A stretch of 64,000 nt of DNA from Pelagibius sp965227505 (GCF_965227505.1 NZ_OZ245757.1:496001-560000), one strand, 5' to 3'. Counted from the stretch's first letter, positions 44,962 to 54,571 are shown. Notes: generated by a model not told the origin, from the letters alone. A program made the numbers and translations.

Positions 44962-47364
44962 TCAATCCGCAAGGGAGGGTTCGTCCACGGCTTCCGTCCC
45001 CCAGTTCCGCTGCCATTTCAGCAGCGCACGCTGCGCCGTCTCCGGCGCAGTCCGGTCATAGACGTCGAGGATCGCAGCCACGCGCTCGGGGTCCGTATCC
45101 GCATCGCCGCCACGCAGGTGATCGGTCAGAATGAAAATGGCGCCGAACAGAAGTTTGTCGACGCCGACTGCGCGGCAGGCGATCGCCAGATCCTCGCCGC
45201 CGCCGCCATAGACGATGCGCTGCAGTTGGGGGCTGCGGAGCTCCGTCAGTTCTGCGAACAGCAACTCGAAAAGCGGGAGGTTGCCCTTGCGCAAAGCACG
45301 GACGATAGGGTGGCTGGCGATGCGTTCTTCGTCGCCCAGCGTCGCCGCCTGAACCGCAGCGGCGGCGTTGCGCAGATGCTCCTCCCCCGGGTTGGCGGCC
45401 GGCGGTTCCGAAACATCGTGGCCGAACCCGGCGCCGTTCGGCGCCGCGGTCCCGTTTTCCGGGGCCGCATCGGCGGCGACATCATCCTCGCCGGGGCCGA
45501 CGTCGATGACCTCAGGCGGCGGCGTTTCAGCCGCCAGGGCGCTGCGCCCGGACAGCGGCGCGGCCAGAAGCTTTGGCGGTGGCGCGACCTGCCGTGGTGG
45601 CGGCCGTTCCTCGTAGATCACCACCTGGCGATCGCGCCGCCACAGCCATACGGCAACGGTCAGGATGAACATCACCCCGATGGCCGCCATCATATAAAGC
45701 TGGCGTTGCTCGATGCGGGTCACCGCCGGCGCAATGGCGGCCGCCGGGTCCCGCTGCGCTTCGGCCAGTTGCTCCTGCAGCATCGCCGTCTGTTCGTCGC
45801 GCACCGTCAAGGCCGTGTCGAGGTCGTCGACCTGGGCCCGCAGGCTCTCCACCTCCTCCTGGGCCTCGTCCAATGCGCCGACCTGCTCTTGAAGGTCGGC
45901 AACCTGGCGCTCGGTCTCCCGCAGCTCCGCCACTTCGTCCTCCAGGACAGCGACCTGCTCTTCGGCGTCGCGCAAGACCTCCACCCGTTCCTGCAGAACG
46001 ACAACCTCTTGTTCCACCGGTTCCAGCTCGCTGACCCGGGCTTCCAGGGCCCGCAACTGCTGCTCGGCGACCTGCAGCGCCTCTTCGCGCCGGGCGAGTT
46101 CCACCTGAGGGTCCGGCTGCTCCAGGACCTCCTTCAGGCGTGCGGCAAAGGCCCTGAACTCGGCAGAGTCGGACTGCGAGGAGCGGATCTCCGGGCGCAG
46201 CATCAGGGCCTGCAGGGGAATCGTCGCCGCAACCTCGCCGCCCAGCGCTCTCTGGGCTGCGAGCCGGCCCGCCCCCTCCACCAGGGCGGCAAGGCTCGGG
46301 CCCGTTGCCGGGCCCTGTCCGGTTCCGTCCACAAAGGGCGTCGGCGAGATACCGGGCGGCCGCTGGCCGTCGCGCAGTGCCATGATGGAACTCTGCCGGG
46401 CGGAGACGATGTCGTCGGCGGCACGGCGGATGGTCCCGGGCGGCAGCGGTTCCGCCGCCTCGGTTAGGCGCAGCGTCGGATCCAGCATCAGCCAGCCCCT
46501 GGTAACCGCAAAGCCGTCGACCAGCGCCACGTAGTTCGACCAGTCCTGACGCAGCAGCTCGGCGGGGCCCGAGCCGAAGCGTTCGGCGAAGCCGCGCCGC
46601 AGGCTGCGGACTTCGGTGAAGGCGCGCATCTGGCGCCGTGCCCAGGCATGGCGCAGGCCCGGGTCCCCCTCGGCAATGCGCCGCATGGAAAGACTGAGAT
46701 AGCTGTCCTTGAGGAAAAAGTACCGCGCCAGCTCGGCGCGGCTCGCCGTCTGTCCGGCGATCGGTGCCAAGGTGCCGGAGCGGCGGACGTGGTCGTCGAA
46801 CCAGGGCCAGTCGGCCGAGGCATCCACCTGCGACAGCGCTTCGATCATCACCGGCAGCAACTGGTCGCTGTTGCTTTCCTCACCCCGCTCGCGCAGCCGA
46901 GAAAAGCGGACGAGGCTGGGCAGCCATTGCCCATCCAGCCGCTTGTCGATTTCCACGATGCCCTCGGGCGAGACCCGCAGCGCCCCCTCCGGCAGGTCGA
47001 CGATACGCAGCCGCCCTTCATCCAGCAGGGTCGTCAGCCGCTGGGCCAGGGCCCGGTAGTTGCCTTGCAGCTCGGCCCAGCGCGTGCTGGCGAAGCTGTT
47101 GCTGTCCCGCCCGGCAATGTCACCGTAGAAAAACGCGAGAGATTCGAGCTCCGCGACCGCCGTGCGCAGATCGGTCTGCTCCAGGGCGCCACTTGCCTGA
47201 CCGGCCACGGGCTGGGCCAAAGCCGGTACCGACGCGGGGACCGCCGCCAGCAGCCCGCAGACCAGCACGACGATGGCCAGCACGACTGTACCCACGGCGC
47301 GGCCCGCCCTCGACGGACTGCGTTCAGCGAACACTGCTCTGCGGCTCGATTGCGCCGACCCCAT
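44962..47364 (-). CDS. Large coiled-coil membrane protein with DUF2336-like C-terminus
   Basis: From ATG 47364 the protein has 800 residues: a signal peptide (VLAIVVLVCGLLAAVPASVPALA), a ~390-residue helical periplasmic region, a coiled coil (about 445-545), a transmembrane helix (about 553-573, MMAAIGVMFILTVAVWLW), and a cytoplasmic C-terminus. A long Pro-rich linker leads to a helical domain (HPIVRALRKGNLPLFELLFA) that resembles DUF2336. A GTG at 47439 is an alternative start. The type-I topology suggests periplasmic sensing linked to a cytoplasmic domain. Four 17-residue coiled-coil repeats are present. It precedes mtgA on the same strand, which hints at an envelope role. Confidence 0.72.
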   Translation of the reverse strand: MGSAQSSRRAVFAERSPSRAGRAVGTVVLAIVVLVCGLLAAVPASVPALAQPVAGQASGALEQTDLRTAVAELESLAFFYGDIAGRDSNSFASTRWAELQGNYRALAQRLTTLLDEGRLRIVDLPEGALRVSPEGIVEIDKRLDGQWLPSLVRFSRLRERGEESNSDQLLPVMIEALSQVDASADWPWFDDHVRRSGTLAPIAGQTASRAELARYFFLKDSYLSLSMRRIAEGDPGLRHAWARRQMRAFTEVRSLRRGFAERFGSGPAELLRQDWSNYVALVDGFAVTRGWLMLDPTLRLTEAAEPLPPGTIRRAADDIVSARQSSIMALRDGQRPPGISPTPFVDGTGQGPATGPSLAALVEGAGRLAAQRALGGEVAATIPLQALMLRPEIRSSQSDSAEFRAFAARLKEVLEQPDPQVELARREEALQVAEQQLRALEARVSELEPVEQEVVVLQERVEVLRDAEEQVAVLEDEVAELRETERQVADLQEQVGALDEAQEEVESLRAQVDDLDTALTVRDEQTAMLQEQLAEAQRDPAAAIAPAVTRIEQRQLYMMAAIGVMFILTVAVWLWRRDRQVVIYEERPPPRQVAPPPKLLAAPLSGRSALAAETPPPEVIDVGPGEDDVAADAAPENGTAAPNGAGFGHDVSEPPAANPGEEHLRNAAAAVQAATLGDEERIASHPIVRALRKGNLPLFELLFAELTELRSPQLQRIVYGGGGEDLAIACRAVGVDKLLFGAIFILTDHLRGGDADTDPERVAAILDVYDRTAPETAQRALLKWQRNWGTEAVDEPSLAD

Positions 47365-47539
47365 ACCACCCGGTTCGGCCGCTCGCAGACGGCCGTTCTT
47401 GTTGTTTTCCCTGAGGCGGATCCGCTCCAGGGGCGTCACGCCGACCGGCGCCAGACTCGCGATCGACGGATCTTCCGCACCGCGTAACCTAGAGCATTTG
47501 ACCCGCCTCTGGAAGGCAGGCCGCGCCACCGAAAGCGGG

Positions 47540-48340
47540 TCAGCCGGCCGGATCCCTGGAGAACGGAGATCCGGGCTCGGCGCCGGACCCCTGCCCCAGA
47601 AACGTGCGCAAAGCAGGCAAGGACGGGGCCGCCAGCAGCTCTGCCGTCTTCCCCTGCGCGGCAATGCGGCCATCGCACAAAAAAGCGGTACTGGGGGCAA
47701 TCCGAAGGGCGTCTTCGGGGTTGTGGCTCACCATCACCACCGTCAGCCCGTGGTCGCGCCGCAGACGGTCGACCAGATCCAGCATCTCAAGGCGCAGGCC
47801 GGGGTCGAGGGCCGAAAAGGGCTCGTCGAGCAGCAGCAGCGGCCGGCGGCGCACGAGGCTGCGCGCCAGGGCGACCCGCTGGCGCTGGCCGCCGGAGAGC
47901 TGGGCCGGGCGGCGCCCCCCAAGCCCCGTCAGCCCGACACTCTCAAGTGCTTCGGTCACCGTCCGGCGCTGCGCCGCGTCGAGCCGCAGGCCGGGATCGA
48001 GGCCGAGGCCGACGTTCTGATCCACGGTGAGATGGGCGAAGAGATTGTGCTCCTGGAACAGGCTGGTGACGGGCCGCCGGGCGGGCTCCACCGCCGTCAC
48101 GTCCCTGCCCTCGATCTCCACGTGGCCGGACAGGGGCTTTTCGAATCCGGCGATCAGGTTCAACAGCGTCGACTTGCCTCCGCCGCTCGGCCCCAGCAGC
48201 GCCAGACAGTCGCCGCGCTCAACCGCCAGGTCGAAGACCATGGTCATGTCCTCGTAGCGGAAGGTGACCGCGCTCACCGTCAGGATCGGCGCCTTGGCCG
48301 CTGCCGCCGGCGGCCTCTTGTGCAGGGGGCCGTCATGCAT
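47540..48340 (-). CDS. thiQ: Thiamine ABC transporter ATP-binding protein
   Basis: The ABC ATPase has Walker A GPSGGGKST, Q-loop LFQEHNLFAHLTV (the ThiQ form), signature LSGGQRQR and Walker B LLLLDEPFSALDPG. ATG 48340 gives 266 residues and overlaps the end of thiP by eight bases, indicating translational coupling. It drives thiamine or thiamine-pyrophosphate import through ThiP. Confidence 0.94.
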   Translation of the reverse strand: MHDGPLHKRPPAAAAKAPILTVSAVTFRYEDMTMVFDLAVERGDCLALLGPSGGGKSTLLNLIAGFEKPLSGHVEIEGRDVTAVEPARRPVTSLFQEHNLFAHLTVDQNVGLGLDPGLRLDAAQRRTVTEALESVGLTGLGGRRPAQLSGGQRQRVALARSLVRRRPLLLLDEPFSALDPGLRLEMLDLVDRLRRDHGLTVVMVSHNPEDALRIAPSTAFLCDGRIAAQGKTAELLAAPSLPALRTFLGQGSGAEPGSPFSRDPAG

Positions 48341-49949
48341 GACGCGGTCTCCGCAGCGGCAGCCCGAAGCGCGCCCGGCCGAGCAGCCCGTCGATGGCAA
48401 AGAAGACCAGCAGGCAGACCAGCGACAGGAATGCGGCGATCACCGCAGCCTCGGCCATGCGAAAGCCGCCCATGGCGCGATACAGGAGCAGCGGCAGGGT
48501 GGCGAAATCCTCGCTGCCGAACAGGGCGATCACACCGAGATCGCCCATGGACAGCGTCGCCGCCACGGCCAGCGCCAGAGCCGCCGGGCGCCGCAGGTTC
48601 GGCCATTCGATCAGCCGCAGCCGGCTCCAGCCGGCGATACCGAGGCTCTGGCAGAGGCGGTCGTGGCGCTGGGCCTCGTCCATCATCGGTCCGCCGAGAA
48701 AGCGCACCACGAACGGCAGGGCCATCAGGGCGTTGACCAACACCACCAACGGCAGCCCCAGGGCAAAGACGTCGGTCAACGGGCGCAGCAGGACGAAGAG
48801 CCCGGTGGCCAGCACGAAGGGCGGCACGACCAGGATCAGCGAGGCGGAGAGTTCCAGGCGCGCCGCTGCCTGGGCCCGCAGCATGCGGTGGCGCAGGATG
48901 CGGCTGCTGATGAGGATGGCCCCGCCCAGCACCAGGGCGAGACCGCCGGAGCTGAGCGCAATGGTGAGGGACTGGCCGAGAGCGCGCCACAGCCGCGGGT
49001 CGCTCAGCACCGCAGGCGCTCTGTCGTTGAAGCCGGCCAGCGCGACCGCGGCCAGCGGCAGGACCACGAAAAGCGTCCCGAGGCCGATGAGGATGCCGTC
49101 CAGCCAGCGCCCCAGGGGGGCGGCCCGGTCCGGCCGCTCGAAAACCCGTCCCTCGGTCATGGTCAGGCTGCCGGGCACCGAAAGCCGCAAGAGGCAAAAC
49201 ACGATGCCGCCGCAGAAGACGAGCTGGACGAGCGCCAGGGTGACCGCCCGGCCGAGATCGAAGTCGAAGCGCAGGGCCTGATAGACCGCCACCTCCAGGG
49301 TCGTCGCCCGCGGCCCGCCGCCCAGGGTGAGCACCACGGCGAAGGAGGTGAAGCAGAGCATGAAGACGAGGCCCGCGACGCCCGGCAGCACGCTGCGCAT
49401 GGCCGGCCATTCGATCAGCCGGAAGATGTCGCGGGAGCGCAGGCCGTACTGGCTGGCCACGCGCCAGCTCTCGGGCGGGACCGAGTCCAGCGCCTGCAAG
49501 AGAACCCGGGCGACAAAGGGCAGGTTGAAAAAACAGTGGCCGATCAGGATGCCGCCCAGGCCATAGAGATAGTGCAGGCCCTCAAAGCCAAACAGTTCCA
49601 GCCCGTCGTTGACCCAGCCGCGCCGTCCGTGCACGGCGACGATGCCAAAGATGGCGACAATCACCGGCACAACGAGGGAAAGGCTGAACAGCCGCAGCAA
49701 CAGCCCCCGCCCCGGGAAATCCCGGCGTGCCAGGGCACGGGCAAGCGGAATGGCAAAGCCCACCGACAGCAGGGTCGACAGCGCCGCCTGCCAGAGGGTG
49801 AACCAGACAACACGCCAAAGGTAGGGCTGGCTGAGAGTCTCGGCGAGGTCGAAGCCGCCAGCCGCAACGCCGAGGGCGACCAGCGCCCCGCCGGCCAGGA
49901 GAGCCACCAGGCTGAGGGCCAGGCCCGCCGGAAGCCACCAGGGCATCAC
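48333..49949 (-). CDS. thiP: Thiamine ABC transporter permease
   Basis: This 538-residue protein has about twelve transmembrane helices in two homologous halves, each with an EAA-type loop (ALDSVPPESWRVASQYGL and HDRLCQSLGIAGWSRLRLIE). That two-in-one permease is the normal ThiP form. It follows thiB by 19 bp on the minus strand and overlaps thiQ. Confidence 0.94.
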   Translation of the reverse strand: MMPWWLPAGLALSLVALLAGGALVALGVAAGGFDLAETLSQPYLWRVVWFTLWQAALSTLLSVGFAIPLARALARRDFPGRGLLLRLFSLSLVVPVIVAIFGIVAVHGRRGWVNDGLELFGFEGLHYLYGLGGILIGHCFFNLPFVARVLLQALDSVPPESWRVASQYGLRSRDIFRLIEWPAMRSVLPGVAGLVFMLCFTSFAVVLTLGGGPRATTLEVAVYQALRFDFDLGRAVTLALVQLVFCGGIVFCLLRLSVPGSLTMTEGRVFERPDRAAPLGRWLDGILIGLGTLFVVLPLAAVALAGFNDRAPAVLSDPRLWRALGQSLTIALSSGGLALVLGGAILISSRILRHRMLRAQAAARLELSASLILVVPPFVLATGLFVLLRPLTDVFALGLPLVVLVNALMALPFVVRFLGGPMMDEAQRHDRLCQSLGIAGWSRLRLIEWPNLRRPAALALAVAATLSMGDLGVIALFGSEDFATLPLLLYRAMGGFRMAEAAVIAAFLSLVCLLVFFAIDGLLGRARFGLPLRRPRHA

Positions 49950-49968
49950 GCTGGCGCGGCCGCCGCGC

Positions 49969-50979
49969 CTAGCGGCTGACCGCCTGCAGCCACTCGTCGA
50001 TCCAGGCCTGGCGGTTTTCGCTCACCTCATCCGGGCTGAACAGCAGCGGCCGTGAGGGGTCGACCAGCTTGTCGAATTCGGGCGGCAGGCCATCGGGAAG
50101 GTCGACGACAGGATACATCCAGTTCCCGGTGGGAATGGCGGCCTGAAAGCCGGGGCCGACCATGAAGGCAAGGAACTGGCGCGCCAGCTCCGGCTGCGGC
50201 GCCGCCTTGGGGATCGCCGCCACCTCGACCTGCATGTAGTGGCCCTCCTCAAAGGCCGCCGCCTGATAGCGCTCGGTCTGCTCGGCGATCATGTGATAGG
50301 CGGGCGAGGTGGTGTAGCTCAGCACCAGCGGCGCCTCGCCTTCAAGAAACAGGCCGTAAGCCTCGCTCCAGCCCTTGGTCGTGGTGACGGTCTTGCGCGC
50401 CAGCCGGGCCCAGGCCTCCGGCGCATCCTCGCCATAGACGGCGCGGACCCAGAGCATGACGCCAAGCCCGGGCGTCGAGGTGCGCGGGTCCTGGAGAATG
50501 ATCTTCAGGTCGTCCGGCGCCTCCACCAGTTCCTTCAGGCTGCGCGGCGGTTGGGCCAGCGCCTCGGTGTCGTAGACGAAGGCGAAGTAGCCGTAGTCGA
50601 AGGGCAGAAAGGTCTCGTCGGTCCAGTCGATCGGCAGGGTGAGATCCTCGGCCGTCACCCCGTGCGGCGCCAGCAGGCCGGTCGCCTTGGCCTCGGCCAT
50701 GAGGTTGAGATCGAGGCCGAGAATGACATCGGCTTTGCTGGTCTCCCCTTCCAGGCGCAGGCGGCTCAGCACGCCGCCCGAGGTGTCGATGGCGACGAAG
50801 TCCAGCACACAGCCGCACTCGGCCTCGAATGCCTCCTTGATGCGCGGGCCCGGCCCCCAGTCGGAGGTAAAGGCGTCGTAGGTGTAGACGGTGAGACGCT
50901 TTTCCTCTTCGGCGGCGGCTCCGCCGGCAAACGCAGGCACCATGGCCGCCAGAACGGCAACAAGAGACAAAAGACGCAT
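49969..50979 (-). CDS. thiB: Thiamine ABC transporter substrate-binding protein
   Basis: The 336-residue periplasmic protein has a Sec signal (LLSLVAVLAAMVPAFAGGAAA) and the ThiB mature start KRLTVYTYDAFTSDWGPGP. Later blocks include FVAIDTSGGVLSRL and FLPFDYGYFAFVYD. I chose ATG 50979. A TPP riboswitch lies just upstream, fixing its role in thiamine uptake. Confidence 0.94.
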   Translation of the reverse strand: MRLLSLVAVLAAMVPAFAGGAAAEEEKRLTVYTYDAFTSDWGPGPRIKEAFEAECGCVLDFVAIDTSGGVLSRLRLEGETSKADVILGLDLNLMAEAKATGLLAPHGVTAEDLTLPIDWTDETFLPFDYGYFAFVYDTEALAQPPRSLKELVEAPDDLKIILQDPRTSTPGLGVMLWVRAVYGEDAPEAWARLARKTVTTTKGWSEAYGLFLEGEAPLVLSYTTSPAYHMIAEQTERYQAAAFEEGHYMQVEVAAIPKAAPQPELARQFLAFMVGPGFQAAIPTGNWMYPVVDLPDGLPPEFDKLVDPSRPLLFSPDEVSENRQAWIDEWLQAVSR

Positions 50980-51064
50980 GACATCGCTCCATAAAGCTAT
51001 GGGGCGGATGGCTTTGAGGATCGCTGGGCCTTGAAATCGTTGGGCTTCGAAGGGCCGGTGGCTC

Positions 51065-51166
51065 AAATCCCTCCGCCGGCATTACCCGGGTCAGGTTCTT
51101 CGGGTTGTCCGGGCGGAAAGGCGCAGCCCGGTCTCTCAGCCCGTTTCAGGGCACCCCGTTGAGACT
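51065..51166 (-). promoter_or_regulatory. TPP (thiamine pyrophosphate) riboswitch
   Basis: On the minus strand the RNA has the THI-box core: a GGGGTGCC segment, GGCTGAGAGA, then AGAACCTGACCCGGGTAAT and GCCGGCGGAGGGA. These are the conserved parts that bind pyrimidine and pyrophosphate of TPP. The thiB ATG is about 85 bases downstream, so control of thiBPQ by TPP is expected. Confidence 0.95.
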
Positions 51167-51344
51167 GAGCAGAGACTAGGGCCGCCCCCCGCCCATGACA
51201 AGCCCCCCGGAACGGCTGACAACAGAGCGGGTTCCTCGCTTTTGGCGACACTCATGCTTCGATATCAGGCGAACCATCACGCGCACGATCTGTGGTGAAG
51301 TGCCGCCCTCACCCTGACGCCATCGCCACCCGGAAAGGACGCCG

Positions 51345-51668
51345 ATGATCACCTGTTTCATCCGCTACGAGATCGACCCCTTCAAGAAAGCGGCCTTTGA
51401 GACCTACGCCCGGAACTGGGGACAGGCGATCCCGCGCTGCGGGGCGGACCTGATCGGCTACTTCGCGCCGCACGAGGGATCGGCCACCACCGCCTACGGC
51501 GTCTACACCATCGAGAACCTGGCGGCCTACGAGGCCTACCGCGCCCGTCTGGCGGCAGACCCCCTGGGCCGGGAGAACTACCGCTTCGCGCAGGAAGAGC
51601 GCTTCATCCGCCGCGAGGACCGGGTGTTCCTGAAACTGGCTTCGGCACCGCACGCCAAGATGGACTAA
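51345..51668 (+). CDS. NIPSNAP-family protein
   Basis: This small (107-residue) alpha+beta protein matches the NIPSNAP dimeric barrel fold: MITCFIRYEIDPFKKAAFETYARNWG at the start, LIGYFAPHEGSATTAYGVYTI in the middle, then EERFIRREDRVFLK. The family is widespread, and its bacterial role is unknown. Its stop overlaps the convergent RidA stop by four bases. Confidence 0.88.
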   Translation: MITCFIRYEIDPFKKAAFETYARNWGQAIPRCGADLIGYFAPHEGSATTAYGVYTIENLAAYEAYRARLAADPLGRENYRFAQEERFIRREDRVFLKLASAPHAKMD

Positions 51669-52063
51669 CAGCCGGCGGTCACCTCGATTTCGACCAGCAG
51701 CTCCGGCCGCGCGAGCGCCGCGACCACGAGGGTGGTCACCGCCGGGGCTTCGAAGGCTCCCCAGCGGTCCTGGCGGATCTTCGTGAGCGCCGGCAGGTTC
51801 TCGGCGTCGGTGACGTAGTAGACGACCCGGAGGATGTTGTTCACCGAGAGATCGAAGGAAGAGAGGATCGCTTCCACGCTGTTCATGGTCTCGTGGCACT
51901 GCGCGTCGAAGAAGGCAGGCGTCTGCCCTTGCGGATCCACCCCGATCTGCCCGGCGATGAAATACAGCTTCTGCGGCGACTGCAGTTCGACCACATGGGC
52001 GAAGATCGTGTCGAAGGGCGGTCTGACCGGTCGAACCGTGGTGGGGTTGTGGCGCTTCAGCAT
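51665..52063 (-). CDS. RidA/YjgF-family protein
   Basis: The 132-residue protein has the RidA core: LYFIAGQIGVDPQG, AQCHETMNSVEAIL, ILRVVYYVTD, AVTTLVVAALARPELLVEIEVTA. RidA proteins hydrolyse reactive enamine/imine intermediates of PLP enzymes. In this copy the usual catalytic Arg is in a different context (ALARPELLVE retains it), so activity is likely but not proven. It is divergent from a LysR gene. Confidence 0.9.
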   Translation of the reverse strand: MLKRHNPTTVRPVRPPFDTIFAHVVELQSPQKLYFIAGQIGVDPQGQTPAFFDAQCHETMNSVEAILSSFDLSVNNILRVVYYVTDAENLPALTKIRQDRWGAFEAPAVTTLVVAALARPELLVEIEVTAGC

Positions 52064-52201
52064 GGTCTTCCCTCCTGTCGCGATCTTGGGGGCCTTGGGG
52101 AGATTCCGGGGCGCGGCCGTCCCGCCGCCGCTTCTCCTGTGAGCTGAAGGGCCAGGGTCGATATCGTCACCGCCCCCCTGCCTCCTGGCTCACTCCAATA
52201 A

Positions 52202-52213
52202 AAACGGCCGTTT
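52202..52213. promoter_or_regulatory. Palindromic operator candidate between ridA and the LysR gene
   Basis: A perfect 12-base palindrome AAACGGCCGTTT sits 64 bases before the LysR ATG. It overlaps a wider inverted pair TTGAGC (52212-52217) and GCTCAA (52237-52242). Divergent LysR regulators often bind such sites. The binding protein and target are not shown. Confidence 0.45.
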
Positions 52214-52276
52214 GAGCCCAGGCGCAAACGATATAAGCTCAACCTTCTGTGAGTTTGTGTAACAGCAAGGTGCGGC

Positions 52277-53173
52277 ATGAGACTCCCGTCGCTGCGCGCG
52301 ATCCAGGCCTTTGATGCCGTGGCCCGGCACGGCAGCTTCAGCCGTGCGGCGGACGAGCTGGCCGTCACCCACGGCGCGGTGAGTCGCCAGATCCGCGCTC
52401 TGGAACAGCAGCTTTGCACCCCGCTGTTTCATCGCACGCCGAAGGGCGCGGCCCTGACCGGAAACGGCGAGGTGCTGTTCCAGGCCTCCCGCGCTGCCTT
52501 TGCCGCGCTGCGCGGCGGGGTCGCCGACCTGGCGCGGCGCAACGCCGACAGGTCGGTCACGTTGTCGCTGACAACCTCCCTCGCCCTGAAGTGGCTGGTG
52601 CCGCGGCTGCCGGCCTTCCGCCGGCGCCATCCGGAGATCGCGGTCCTGCTCGACACCAACGATGCGCCGGTCGACCTTTTCGAGCAATCGGTCGACTGCG
52701 CCCTGCGCTTCGGCACAGGCGGATGGGCGGGCCTGCATGAAACCCGGCTGACGGACGAGGAACTGGTGCCGGTCGCGGCGCCCGGCCTGGTCGGCGACGC
52801 AACCCTTCCCCTTTCGCCGCGCGATCTGATCGCCTTCCCGCTGGTCCACGACGACTACAACCCGGGCTGGGACCAATGGCTCGAAAAGGCCGGCGCGATG
52901 CCCCAGGCCGGCGCTTTGCCGGGGGACCGCTATATCGACAGCGGGGTCCTGATCGCTGCCGCCCTGGACGGCCAGGCGGTGGCGCTGGTGCGGCGCCTGC
53001 TGGCCGCCGACGACCTGGCCGCCGGGCGGCTGATCCAGGTGAGCGACGTGACCCTGCCGCTGGAACGGTCCCTCTTCTTCGTCTGCCGGGCGGGCGATCG
53101 GAACCGGCCGGTGGTGGTAGCGCTGCGCGACTGGCTGGCCGAAAGCTTTGCGGAGATCCGGTCCCCATCCTAA
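52277..53173 (+). CDS. LysR-family transcriptional regulator (GcvA-like)
   Basis: The 298-residue protein has an N-terminal winged helix-turn-helix (SLRAIQAFDAVARHGSFSRA, then GAVSRQIRALEQQL) and a C-terminal type-2 binding domain. The LysR type with LFHRTPKGAALTGNGE resembles GcvA. Its effector is unknown. It is divergent from ridA, which it may control. Confidence 0.9.
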   Translation: MRLPSLRAIQAFDAVARHGSFSRAADELAVTHGAVSRQIRALEQQLCTPLFHRTPKGAALTGNGEVLFQASRAAFAALRGGVADLARRNADRSVTLSLTTSLALKWLVPRLPAFRRRHPEIAVLLDTNDAPVDLFEQSVDCALRFGTGGWAGLHETRLTDEELVPVAAPGLVGDATLPLSPRDLIAFPLVHDDYNPGWDQWLEKAGAMPQAGALPGDRYIDSGVLIAAALDGQAVALVRRLLAADDLAAGRLIQVSDVTLPLERSLFFVCRAGDRNRPVVVALRDWLAESFAEIRSPS

Positions 53174-53265
53174 GTGGTCCCCTGCTCTGCCCCCATCTGG
53201 CCCTTGCCCGAAAGACCGCATCGGGGCATCAGCGGGGGCTGCCACACAACGCAAAGCCCACTGCA

Positions 53266-53997
53266 ATGCCCGATACGACCGCTACAACCGATGCCGGCCC
53301 CGACCTGCCCTTGGGCGAGCCCCTGCCCGGCTGGACACCGCGCCCGGCACCGCCCCGAAGCGCCCTGGAGGGCCGCTTCTGCCGGGTGGAGCCGCTCGAT
53401 CCGGAAAGCCATGCCGGCGACCTCTTCGCCGCCTACACCGCCGACCCGGAGGGACGGAGCTGGACCTACCTGCCCTACGGTCCCTTCGCCACCCTGGCCG
53501 ACTTCAAAGCCTGGATCGACGCCACCTGCCTGGGCGAGGACCCGCTGTTCCACGCGGTTGTCGACAAGGCCAGCGGCAGGGCGCTGGGGGTTGCCAGCTA
53601 CCTGCGCATCGCCCCGGCCATCGGCAGCATCGAGGTCGGACATATCCACTACGCCCCCGCCCTGCAGGCGACCCCGGCGGCGACCGAAGCCATGTATCTC
53701 ATGATGGCCCGGGTCTTCGACGAGCTGGGCTACCGCCGCTACGAGTGGAAGTGCAATGCGCTGAATGCCGCCTCCTGCGGCGCGGCGGAGCGGTTGGGCT
53801 TCACCTTCGAAGGCGTGTTCCGCCAGGCCACGGTCGTCAAGGGCCGCAACCGCGACACGGCATGGTACTCCCTCCTCGACAAGGAGTGGCCCGGCGCCAA
53901 GGCCGCCTTTGAAGCCTGGCTGGCGCCTGACAATTTCGATGCCGAGGCGCGGCAGGTCAGGTCGTTGGCGGATATCCGCGTGACGCTAGCCTGCTGA
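53266..53997 (+). CDS. GNAT-family acetyltransferase (RimJ/RimL type)
   Basis: The 243-residue protein carries an Acetyltransf_3 fold: RFCRVEPLDPESHAGDLFAA, IEVGHIHYAPALQATPAATE and the terminal NAASCGAAERLGFTFEGVFR, which holds the acetyl-CoA and substrate regions. Similarity is to RimJ/RimL N-acetyltransferases. ATG 53266 is used; an upstream extension to 52876 overlaps the LysR gene and is not likely. Its stop overlaps the convergent DoxX gene by 12 bases. Confidence 0.87.
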   Translation: MPDTTATTDAGPDLPLGEPLPGWTPRPAPPRSALEGRFCRVEPLDPESHAGDLFAAYTADPEGRSWTYLPYGPFATLADFKAWIDATCLGEDPLFHAVVDKASGRALGVASYLRIAPAIGSIEVGHIHYAPALQATPAATEAMYLMMARVFDELGYRRYEWKCNALNAASCGAAERLGFTFEGVFRQATVVKGRNRDTAWYSLLDKEWPGAKAAFEAWLAPDNFDAEARQVRSLADIRVTLAC

Positions 53998-54393
53998 CGG
54001 TTTCGATCGCATCGCGTCCAGCGACCAGGAGCCACCGCCGGCGAAGACGAGATAGAGGAAGAAGAAGCAGAACATGATGGCCGCGTCGCCGCCGTTGAGC
54101 GTCGGGAAGAAGCTGCGCGGCGCATGGGCGATGAAATAGGCAGCCGCCATCAGGCCGGAGCAGAGGAAGGCCACCGGCCGGGTGAAGAGGCCGAGCGCCA
54201 GCAACGCGCCGCCGATCAGCTCGATGATGCCGGCGATGCCCAGCATAGAGAGCAGTTCGGGCCCCGGCCCTTCGCTGGTCCTCATCGGGAAGTTCAGGAG
54301 TTTCTGCGTGCCGTGCGCCATGAAGATCAGCGCGGCCATGATGCGGGCCACGGAAAGAACGCGCGGCGCCCAGGCGGTGAGTGTTTCCGTCAT
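53986..54393 (-). CDS. DoxX-family membrane protein
   Basis: The 135-residue protein has four transmembrane helices and the DoxX pattern LIFMAHGTQKLLNF, MLGIAGIIELIGGALLALGLF and SGLMAAAYFIAHAPRSFFP. DoxX proteins are of uncertain role, related to quinone or thiosulfate oxidation in some organisms. Confidence 0.88.
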   Translation of the reverse strand: MTETLTAWAPRVLSVARIMAALIFMAHGTQKLLNFPMRTSEGPGPELLSMLGIAGIIELIGGALLALGLFTRPVAFLCSGLMAAAYFIAHAPRSFFPTLNGGDAAIMFCFFFLYLVFAGGGSWSLDAMRSKPSAG

Positions 54394-54571
54394 CGTCTGC
54401 TCCCTCGTTCAGTCTTTGGGGGTCTTTTTCGGGGTCTTTGGGGTCTTCAGGCTGCATGGGAAGACGCGGGCCCGCCTGCCGGGCCGTGATCACGTCTTCC
54501 TGGAGAGATAGGATCGCCGGGGCCGGAGCCAAGTCCCCGATGATCAGCCGCAACGATCGCGGCAGAGACCG

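Noticed and set aside
48264..49979. Long plus-strand open frame opposite thiP
   Set aside because: The same kind of antisense shadow: Gln/Glu/His-rich, no signal, no start site, and thiP itself is unambiguous.
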